The position numbers were made by a program, and so were the translations under genes. Shown piece after piece: positions 32,016 through 38,514 of a stretch of 38,514 bases of DNA (position 1 is the stretch's first letter; the number at the start of each line of letters is the position of its first letter). The notes under the pieces are model-generated. The model was not told the origin of the DNA, searched no databases, and worked only from the letters and a program-made list of their open reading frames with translations. Origin of the DNA: Phycisphaerae bacterium SM23_30 (GTDB taxonomy: Bacteria > Planctomycetota > Phycisphaerae > Sedimentisphaerales > SM23-30); contig LJUC01000004.1 of the NCBI GenBank assembly GCA_001303695.1, forward strand, positions 1 to 38,514. The letters are read 5' to 3'.

Positions 32016-34586
32016 ATGGAAGAGTCTGCTCTGAGTCAGAACGAATCGGTTGCCCGACGTGATTCGTTGCGTCTGACGGAAAACGCCCGCCTCGTGCTGG
32101 CGGACCGCTATTTGAAAAAAGATCCCCAGGGAAACCCCATCGAGACTGCCGAGGAGCTTTTTGAGCGGATCACGCGACATGTAGCCGGGGTGGAAAAGCA
32201 ATTCGGAGCCGATGAGCAGACGGTTCGGCACTGGGAAGTCCGCTTCTATAACCTGATGGTCTCGATGCGCTTCCTGCCCAACAGCCCCACGTTGATGAAC
32301 GCAGGCCGCTCAATGGGTATGTTAAGCGCCTGTTTCGTGCTGCCGGTGCCGGACAGTATCGACGGCATCTTTGACGCCGTCAAATACACCGCCATGATCC
32401 AGAAGGCCGGCGGCGGCACAGGCTTTGCCTTCGACCGCCTCCGCCCCACCGGCGACCTGATCTCCTCCAGCGGGGGCAAAACCTCAGGCCCCATCAGCTT
32501 CTGGAAAGTGCTCAGCGAGACCACCAACGCCATTCAGCAGGGCGCCTTCCGCCGCGGCGCCAATATGGGAATGATGAATATTACTCATCCGGATATCCTC
32601 AAATTCCTGCACGCTAAACAGGATTTGAAGGCCTTTACCAATTACAATATCTCCGTCAAGGTTACCGACGAGTGGATGGAAAAGCTAAAGACCGATCCCG
32701 ATACACCCCACGTGGTGCAGAATCCCCGTACGCACCGAAGGTACTGCCTGCCGCGTACTTTAGACGTCTGGCGGTATGAAATCGGCGACTTGCCTGAGCT
32801 GGCAGAGTCGTCCGATCAGACAGAGGCCCCATCAAAACCTCCCCCGGGCGAATTTTGGACCCGCCGACAAATCTGGCAGACGATCGTCGAAAACGCCCAT
32901 CGCACCGGCGAGCCGGGATTGGCCTTTATCGACCGGATCAATCGCGACAACATGACGCCTCAGTTGGGCCCTATTGAAGCGACCAACCCCTGCGGAGAAC
33001 AGCCCCTTCTGCCCTTTGAGGCATGCAACCTGGGCAGCATCAACCTGGCCCCGTTTATCCGGGCCGCTAAAACAGAAGAAGGTTCGGTCATTGCCGCCGC
33101 CACCGAGGTAGAGCCTTTGGCCCGGGTTGACTTTGCCGGACTGCGCCGGACGGTCCAGGAGGCAATACGATTCCTTGATAATGTAATCGAGATCAATGAT
33201 TATCAAATCGATCAGATCAATGCCATTTGCAAGGGCAATCGCAAGATTGGCCTGGGGGTGATGGGTTTTGCCGATGCCTTGTATAAATTGGCGGTGCCGT
33301 ATGACAGCCGCGAGGGGGTCGCCGTGGGCGGGCAGCTGATGCGCTTCATCAACGACCAGGCTCATCAGGTAAGTGAGGAATTGGCCCGCCAGCGAGGTGT
33401 GTTTGGCAACTGGCAGGATAGCCGTTGGAATCACGAGTTTCAGAGACCTCAGCGAAATGCCGCTGTTACCACCGTCGCGCCGACCGGAACCTTGAGTATC
33501 ATCGCCGACTGCAGCGGGGGGATAGAACCGATGTTCTCGGTCGCCTTTACCCGAAATGTCCTCGGCGGGGCCCAATTGCCGGAGGTTAACCGGGTTTTTC
33601 AGCAGGTGGCCCAGGATAGAGGGTTTTACAGTGCGGACCTCATCCGGCGCATTGCCGAACAAGGAAGTCTGGCCGATTGCGATGATATCCCGGAAGATGT
33701 CAAACGAGTCTTTGTCTGCGCCCATGATATCGATCCTGAGTGGCACGTGCGTATGCAAGCGGCCTTTCAGGAACACTGTGACGCCGCTATTTCCAAGACG
33801 ATCAACTTTCCCCACGATGCCGGGGTGGACCAGGTCGATAAAATCTACCATCTGGCATATGAGCTTGACTGTAAAGGCATTACCGTGTACCGGGACGGCT
33901 GCCGCGCCGATCAGCCTATGAGCCTGTCGGCCGAAGCAGAATCAAAAATCCCAGTACCATGGAGTAACAAAGGACTGCCTGGGCTGCCCAAAAAGACCCT
34001 GGAGCCCATCTCCCTGCCGGAAATCATGACCTGCGTTCGAGTCCGGCAACTGACTCCTTTCGGTAACATGCACGTAAAGATTACCGTCGATCCTGTCTCT
34101 GAGAGGGAATTGGAGGTCTTCGCCCAGTTGGGTAAAGGCGGCGACCTGGCCAATAGCGACCTGGAAGCTATCTGTCGGTTGCTTTCTCTGCTGCTCCGAT
34201 GCGGCGGCTCGCTCGAATTGGCCCATCACCAATTAGACGGTATCGGCAGCAGCCTTACTATCCCCGCCCGCGAAGGCAGAATCAGATCACTGGGAGATGG
34301 ACTGGCCAAGGCGATGGCCAAATACCTCAAGGCTAAGAAAAAATATGGGCTTAAAGCTTTGCTTCTGGGAGAAGTTTTCTTGGCATCCGAGCAAAAACGT
34401 GATAATATAAATGAAGACAAGACTGGCGTGTCCGCAATTATGATAAACGGAGTTGAGGACTTTCGGGCCGGAAAACCCGAGGGTTTCATGGATGAATTTA
34501 AGATCAGGTGTCCCGCCTGTAAGGGGGTGTTGTCCTTTGTTGAGGGTTGTGTAATGTGTTATAGCTGCGGTTTTTCGCAATGTTAA
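32016..34586 (+). CDS. nrdJ: Adenosylcobalamin-dependent (class II) ribonucleotide reductase
   Basis: An 856-residue class II ribonucleoside-diphosphate reductase that makes deoxynucleotides using vitamin B12 and needs no oxygen. Evidence: RFLPNSPTLMNAGRSMGMLSACFVLPV, AMIQKAGGGTGFAFDRLRPTGD, the active-site block TNPCGEQPLLPFEACNLGSINL (about 323-345), KIGLGVMGFADALY, VAPTGTLSIIADCSGGIEP and GITVYRDGCR. The C-terminus carries the TSCPEC-type tail found in class II enzymes, here CPACKGVL...CVMCYSCGFSQC, which resembles a zinc ribbon and supplies the redox cysteines. Transcription appears to be under NrdR; no cobalamin riboswitch was seen. A strong terminator follows. Confidence 0.95.
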   Translation: MEESALSQNESVARRDSLRLTENARLVLADRYLKKDPQGNPIETAEELFERITRHVAGVEKQFGADEQTVRHWEVRFYNLMVSMRFLPNSPTLMNAGRSMGMLSACFVLPVPDSIDGIFDAVKYTAMIQKAGGGTGFAFDRLRPTGDLISSSGGKTSGPISFWKVLSETTNAIQQGAFRRGANMGMMNITHPDILKFLHAKQDLKAFTNYNISVKVTDEWMEKLKTDPDTPHVVQNPRTHRRYCLPRTLDVWRYEIGDLPELAESSDQTEAPSKPPPGEFWTRRQIWQTIVENAHRTGEPGLAFIDRINRDNMTPQLGPIEATNPCGEQPLLPFEACNLGSINLAPFIRAAKTEEGSVIAAATEVEPLARVDFAGLRRTVQEAIRFLDNVIEINDYQIDQINAICKGNRKIGLGVMGFADALYKLAVPYDSREGVAVGGQLMRFINDQAHQVSEELARQRGVFGNWQDSRWNHEFQRPQRNAAVTTVAPTGTLSIIADCSGGIEPMFSVAFTRNVLGGAQLPEVNRVFQQVAQDRGFYSADLIRRIAEQGSLADCDDIPEDVKRVFVCAHDIDPEWHVRMQAAFQEHCDAAISKTINFPHDAGVDQVDKIYHLAYELDCKGITVYRDGCRADQPMSLSAEAESKIPVPWSNKGLPGLPKKTLEPISLPEIMTCVRVRQLTPFGNMHVKITVDPVSERELEVFAQLGKGGDLANSDLEAICRLLSLLLRCGGSLELAHHQLDGIGSSLTIPAREGRIRSLGDGLAKAMAKYLKAKKKYGLKALLLGEVFLASEQKRDNINEDKTGVSAIMINGVEDFRAGKPEGFMDEFKIRCPACKGVLSFVEGCVMCYSCGFSQC

Positions 34587-34893
34587 AGTTTTTTTCAGGG
34601 CAGCGACGATAATTATAAAGAGTTTTCTCCCCTCCGGAAAACACTGGTTTACTCTCGAGTAGCCGGTGTTTTCTTTTTAATGCGCAGCCATCCCCTACCT
34701 ATAAATAAACATATAACTATTAATTTATAACAAATAAAATGTTAGACGGCGGCTAAAAACCATATAATAATTTGAAGAAAAATATTAAAAATCACTGTTT
34801 TCTTGCTAATTTGAAGTTAAATAGTACCCATGCGCTGGTGGTATGCCCAAGTTCAACCGGGGGTGTAAGTTATTGATAACTAAGGTATAATGA
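34587..34893. other. Intergenic region after nrdJ (307 bases)
   Basis: Contains the nrdJ terminator and then AT-rich DNA (34690-34800) likely to hold the promoter of the phosphatase gene. No further gene seen. Confidence 0.5.
34637..34678 (+). terminator. Intrinsic terminator of nrdJ
   Basis: GAAAACAC (34637-34644) pairs exactly with GTGTTTTC (34666-34673), with inner GG/CC and ACTC-TC-GAGT pairing, followed by five T residues (34674-34678). Confidence 0.85.
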
Positions 34894-35667
34894 ATGGATA
34901 AAAGCCACAAATCTTCCGAATTATCGGAACTACATTTAGCCGCCGCCGTGCAGCAGGCCCTGCTCACTGGGGATATGCCGGAATGTGAGTGTGGCAAAAT
35001 GGTCTTAAAAAATCGCATGAGCGGTCTGGTGGGAGGTGATTTTTACCACTTTCGTCAATTGGGCCAGGGACAGGTTGCCTTTGCCATCGGCGACGTAGTC
35101 GGTCATGGCCTGCCCGCTGCCTTGGTAATGACCTTGATTCTAGGTCATTTGAGGGCCGATCATCAAAATTCCCGCCGGCCCGGCCGACTCGTCAGCCATA
35201 TCAATGACCAGTTGGTCGGGTTGGGCGAGTTAATCGATCTACCTGTTACCTGCAGTTTAATCTACGGGGTGGTGGACTTGCCAAGTGGAGTGCTGATGTA
35301 TATCAACGCCGGTCATCCCCATCCCATAATTTACCATCGGGGCGATGAAAACGCTCGAAATTTACCTTCTACCACCATGCTGTTAGGCGTTCAAGGTGGA
35401 GTTTTGAACGAATCGTGCCATCAATTCCAACAACAAGATCGCCTGGTACTCTTCACTGACGGAATTATTGAAGCACGTAATCCGGGAATGGAGCTTTTTG
35501 GTCGTGATCGCTTACTTGAGATTGTTTGTCAGACCAGGATGGGCTCACCTGAGAGTCTCGCTGAACGAGTATTCAGGGAAATGGGTGAATTTGTTTGCTC
35601 CACACCCCCTCAAGACGATCAAACTCTGGTGGTGATAGATTTCGACAAGGTTTCCGGCGCCATATAA
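34894..35667 (+). CDS. PP2C-type (SpoIIE/RsbU-like) serine phosphatase
   Basis: A 257-residue stand-alone phosphatase domain of the SpoIIE/RsbU group. Key blocks are MSGLVGGDFYHFRQL (first metal Asp in GGDF), FAIGDVVGHGLPAALVMTLI (metal Asp in GDVxGHG), INAGHPHPIIYH, RLVLFTDGIIEARNP (DG) and TPPQDDQTLVVID (DD). AAGG lies 8 bases before the ATG. There is no sensor or receiver domain; it starts almost at the catalytic core, so regulation must come from a partner. These enzymes typically dephosphorylate anti-sigma-factor antagonists; no such antagonist gene is adjacent. Confidence 0.9.
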   Translation: MDKSHKSSELSELHLAAAVQQALLTGDMPECECGKMVLKNRMSGLVGGDFYHFRQLGQGQVAFAIGDVVGHGLPAALVMTLILGHLRADHQNSRRPGRLVSHINDQLVGLGELIDLPVTCSLIYGVVDLPSGVLMYINAGHPHPIIYHRGDENARNLPSTTMLLGVQGGVLNESCHQFQQQDRLVLFTDGIIEARNPGMELFGRDRLLEIVCQTRMGSPESLAERVFREMGEFVCSTPPQDDQTLVVIDFDKVSGAI

Positions 35668-35706
35668 TATAGGTATTCTCAGGTCGGAGGTTTGGCTGTC
35701 TTTGGA

Positions 35707-36834
35707 TTAATAAGCCAGGTAGGCCCCCGCTGAAGTTCGCACCCCCAGATATTTCAAGTCTTGCCGGCTGCTAATCTTTCGCTGTCGACGGGCCGAGAGA
35801 ATGCGTCGGACGCCGATGGGGCCTATGCCCGGAACCCTTAAAAGCTGTCGGCGATCGGCATGATTTACCTTCACCGGGAAAAATTCCGGATGGTTGCGGG
35901 CCCAGATAGTTTTTGGGTCCTGATGGAGCGATAAATTCCCTTCCTCGTTAAATGAGATATCATCCCGGTCAAAACCGTACTTACGCAGCAGAAAATCGAC
36001 CTGGTAAAGCCGATGTTCCCGCATGAATATTTCAGATGCCTCCGTCTTTTTCTCCACGGGTAAATCAGAAAATAATAAGGGGAAAACCTCAAGCGCCCGG
36101 TCAGGATCCTGATAGGTGCTGAAATAGACCCGTTCCAATCGAAATTTGCGGTAAAGTCTTTCGGTCGCCGTTACGATTTCCCGGTCCGTCTCGCCGGCGG
36201 CGCCGACCACGAATTGGGTAGTCTGTTGACAGCGGGTATTTTTCTCCTGTCTTAAACGATGAATCGTTCGCATCGCCGAAATGATGTCCTCATGAAACCG
36301 TTTTTTCGAGGTCAGTTGTCTCAGCCGCTCAGCACTGGGGGCTTCAATGTTCACCGAGACCCTGGTGGCCAGACGGAGGGCCTGCTCAATGGCCGCTTCA
36401 CTGGCGCCCGGGATCACTTTGAGATGAACAAAACCCTTGAATTTATGTCGCCGGCGTAAGATCTCCACCGTGGCCGACATCTGTGCCATGGTGGCATCGG
36501 CCGAACCGCAAGCTCCCGACGATAGAAACAATCCGTTAACTCTTTTTGAATTATGTAGTTGCATAAAAATATGAGCAAGTTCATCCGGTTTCAGGGTGCA
36601 TCGGGGGTGGTTGCGATTTTGATTGAAAGGGCAGTAGCGGCAGTCGTTGACGCAGGCGTTGCTTTGTAAAGTCTTTAATAGAAATACTTTGCGCCCTGAC
36701 GGCAGGGCTGCCGGATATATCCAGCGGCCAAAATCACCCCGCATTCGGCCCGGTTCATGCTTATATTTGCAGGCACAGGCCAGGTCAAATTTGCTGGAAT
36801 CGGCCAAGATGTTAAGTTTTTGTTCGGTATTCAT
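35707..36834 (-). CDS. Radical SAM protein, putative DNA modification/repair family
   Basis: A 375-residue radical SAM protein. The cluster motif is NACVNDCRYCPF (Cys61, 65, 68); further blocks are VNGLFLSSGACGSADATM, HLKVIPGASEAAIEQAL, RVSVNIEAPSAERLRQL, TTQFVVGAAGETDREIV and VYFSTYQ. The C-terminus has a helix-hairpin-helix DNA-binding motif, LLRVPGIGPIGVRRILSAR. This matches the family called putative DNA modification/repair radical SAM protein, often paired with a second DNA-metabolism protein of the uracil-DNA-glycosylase type; that partner is not adjacent. The ATG at 36834 is preferred over TTG at 36852. The actual reaction is unknown. Confidence 0.85.
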   Translation of the reverse strand: MNTEQKLNILADSSKFDLACACKYKHEPGRMRGDFGRWIYPAALPSGRKVFLLKTLQSNACVNDCRYCPFNQNRNHPRCTLKPDELAHIFMQLHNSKRVNGLFLSSGACGSADATMAQMSATVEILRRRHKFKGFVHLKVIPGASEAAIEQALRLATRVSVNIEAPSAERLRQLTSKKRFHEDIISAMRTIHRLRQEKNTRCQQTTQFVVGAAGETDREIVTATERLYRKFRLERVYFSTYQDPDRALEVFPLLFSDLPVEKKTEASEIFMREHRLYQVDFLLRKYGFDRDDISFNEEGNLSLHQDPKTIWARNHPEFFPVKVNHADRRQLLRVPGIGPIGVRRILSARRQRKISSRQDLKYLGVRTSAGAYLAY

Positions 36835-36959
36835 AGGATTATTATCACTCAAATTTGACTATTTGCCCAGAATTTTTCATCATTTTTTATTCACTTTATT
36901 TAATTCGGGATTATCTCAAGTTTTTACCTTATCGATAATCGAAGCCCCTCATTGATCGA

Positions 36960-38514
36960 CTATTCAATGCCGGCAAAACCAAGCTGTTCGTCGAGCCAGT
37001 GGTCTGTTTTTAGAACCGATTTGCGCTGGCGCAGGGCCAGCTTTTCGGCGCGGCGTTGGGCCTGGAGAAATACCCTTCGGCTTAAAGGTGAGGAAATGTT
37101 TTTTTCCGCATGGTCGTAGATTTTTTTCAACCATCCGGCCCGTTTTTTCGTATATCGCCGGACGAATTCATCTTCCAGACTGATGATGGCCTGAGCGCTG
37201 CCGGGATCTCCCTGCCGCGCTCCCCGGCCGAACAACTGGCGATCGATCCGGGCTGACTCATTGAGTTCGCCGGAAATAACATGCAGTCCTCCCAGATCAA
37301 CGATTCCCCGGCCCAGTTTGATATCGGTGCCCCTCCCGGCCATATTGGTGGCCACGGTGATTTTACCGGCCTGGCCGGCGCCGGCCACGATCTGGGCCTC
37401 TTGTCGGTGATAAATGGCATTAAGCACCTGATGATCCAAATTTTCGGCTTTCAGCAATTGGCTGAGATACTCGCTGGCCCGTACGCTGCGGGTTCCTACC
37501 AGAATGGGTCTGCCGGTCTCGTGGAAGCGAACGATTTCCTGCACGACGCTTTTCCACTTGGCCGCTTCCGTAGCGAACACTAAGGGGGGCAAATATTTCC
37601 TTATACACCGGCGGTTGGGCGGAATAACAACAACGGGCAAATTATAAATCTGCCAAAACTCCGTTCGGGCCTCGCGGGCGGTGCCGGTCATGCCGGCTAA
37701 TTTACGATACAGCCGGAAGAATCGCTGAAAACTAATGCGAGCATAGGTGTCTTTGGGCGGATTGATCGGCACCTTCTCCTTGGCTTCGATAGCCTGATGC
37801 AGGCCGTCGCGCCAGTTACGGTCCGGCATAAGCCGACCGGTGAACTCATCGACGATCACCACTTTATCGTCATCTAAAATGTAATGCTTGTCGCGGAGAA
37901 ACAGTTCCTTAGCCGTTAAGGCCTGGGTGGCCATTTCTTCCCGACGTCTTACTCCTTTCCACAGGGGACCTACGGCCTGCGAGAGTTTGGCCAGGTGAGC
38001 TTTTCCTTTTGGAGTTAATTTAACTTCCCGATATTGTAAATTGACTCGATAATCAATTTCCGGGTCCAGGCGGTCCACTATTTGCGCCGCCTGATAGAAA
38101 GACTCGACACGCTCGGGATTGGGCGCCGGCCCAGATATAATTAAGGGAGTTACGGCTTCGTCAATGAGTATCGAGTCTGCCTCATCAACCACAGCACAAT
38201 TCAGGCCGCGTTGGACCAGTTGATCGGTGACTTGTTGAGAGCCCGTGGCGATTTGGGCCAAAAGGGTTGAACTCAAGCTTTTCAAACGTCCCAAAATCAG
38301 CCGATCTCGGAGGAAATCGGCCGTTACTTCCTTATTAGTGCAGTAGGTAATATCCGCCAAATATCCCCGGCGGCGTTCGGCGGCAGGTATGCCCTGTTGA
38401 ATCTGACCCACGGTTAAACCACAAAAGCGGTAAATCCTCCCCATCCATTCGGCATCACGTTGGGCCAGATAATCATTGACGGTGATGATATGGCAGCCCC
38501 GGCCCCGCCACCCG
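36960..38514 (-). CDS. secA: SecA-like preprotein translocase ATPase, N-terminus beyond the window, short C-terminus
   Basis: At least 518 residues of a SecA-family ATPase; the frame stays open past the window edge, where HIITVNDYLAQRDAEWMGR is readable. It has the DEAD box (VVDEADSILIDEAVTPLIISGP), the preprotein cross-linking region with VIVDEFTGRLMPDRNWRDGLHQAIEAKE, LAGMTGTA and the second helicase domain TNMAGRGTDIKLG. Motif VI reads RQLFGRGARQGDPGSAQ, against RQLRGRSGRQGDPGSS in standard SecA. It ends soon after the point where standard SecA enters the long helical scaffold and wing (DEFVRRY, then about 80 residues), so most of the C-terminal third and the zinc tail are missing. It may be an accessory SecA rather than the housekeeping one. 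Confidence 0.85.
   Translation of the reverse strand, partial: GWRGRGCHIITVNDYLAQRDAEWMGRIYRFCGLTVGQIQQGIPAAERRRGYLADITYCTNKEVTADFLRDRLILGRLKSLSSTLLAQIATGSQQVTDQLVQRGLNCAVVDEADSILIDEAVTPLIISGPAPNPERVESFYQAAQIVDRLDPEIDYRVNLQYREVKLTPKGKAHLAKLSQAVGPLWKGVRRREEMATQALTAKELFLRDKHYILDDDKVVIVDEFTGRLMPDRNWRDGLHQAIEAKEKVPINPPKDTYARISFQRFFRLYRKLAGMTGTAREARTEFWQIYNLPVVVIPPNRRCIRKYLPPLVFATEAAKWKSVVQEIVRFHETGRPILVGTRSVRASEYLSQLLKAENLDHQVLNAIYHRQEAQIVAGAGQAGKITVATNMAGRGTDIKLGRGIVDLGGLHVISGELNESARIDRQLFGRGARQGDPGSAQAIISLEDEFVRRYTKKRAGWLKKIYDHAEKNISSPLSRRVFLQAQRRAEKLALRQRKSVLKTDHWLDEQLGFAGIE

Noticed and set aside
32832-33851. 339-codon open frame on the minus strand
   Set aside because: Fully antisense to nrdJ, whose protein is unmistakable; the frame is a by-product of its codon use.
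1-38514. selC tRNA, SelA/SelB genes, CRISPR array, insertion sequences or prophage genes
   Set aside because: Looked for in the coding and intergenic parts; none recognised in this window.

Overview
The window (38,514 bases) reads as a chromosomal segment of a Gram-negative-type bacterium, most likely a planctomycete of the Phycisphaerae kind. Evidence for this: three Tat-exported Gfo/Idh/MocA oxidoreductases in tandem, a prepilin-like protein with the SNL...LG.AL..Y pattern common in that phylum, many TTG/GTG starts, and lipid A/Kdo enzymes that imply an outer membrane. The taxonomic call is inference; there is no rRNA gene. A B12-dependent ribonucleotide reductase and futalosine-route menaquinone synthesis would fit an anaerobic or microaerobic life. 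No phage, transposon, CRISPR array or tRNA gene was found.

Layout. 1-1771: three minus-strand genes, namely an edge-truncated small membrane protein, YjbQ, and a lipoprotein glutamine amidotransferase with an Arg/Pro/Asp-repeat linker. 2042-3016: a lipid A-type acyltransferase. 3264-4991: one long gene interrupted by an in-frame TGA in a deiodinase-type SYT(U)PPF motif with a bacterial SECIS-like hairpin just after it; the C-terminus carries six CxxCH haem sites. 4995-5879: a convergent prepilin-like gene. 5880-6710: a long non-coding stretch. 6711-15019: a plus-strand block of three Gfo/Idh/MocA oxidoreductases, a terminator, a UMF1-type MFS permease, and an acyltransferase-ACP-acyl ligase fusion. 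15036-17355: pyruvate kinase and an isochorismatase-fold protein lacking its catalytic Cys. 17749-18372: trmB. 18447-25186: a tight minus-strand run of queA, an ATP-grasp/M20-like fusion, a Ggt-family protein, a truncated fucosidase-like ORF, a short QueG-like Fe-S protein and a DUF2156 aminoacyltransferase-like protein. 25385-26369: a small hypothetical gene, then about 700 bases of potentially structured RNA with two intrinsic terminators. 26370-27725: waaA. 27736-28414: a Doc/AbrB-type toxin-antitoxin pair with a clear promoter and operator. 28489-30546: ECF sigma factor, anti-sigma-like membrane protein and secreted coiled-coil protein. 30654-31790: mqnE. 32016-34586: nrdJ with an NrdR-box-like site on its promoter. 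34894-35667: a PP2C phosphatase. 35707-36834: a DNA-repair-type radical SAM protein. 36960-38514: a C-terminally short SecA-like ATPase running off the window.

The most interesting items are the putative selenocysteine deiodinase-like/hexahaem fusion, the ATP-grasp/degenerate-peptidase operon, the structured intergenic RNA region, and three proteins whose family-defining residues are changed (isochorismatase-like, Doc-like, Ggt-like). All calls rest on reading the sequence and recalled family motifs; no database search was run.
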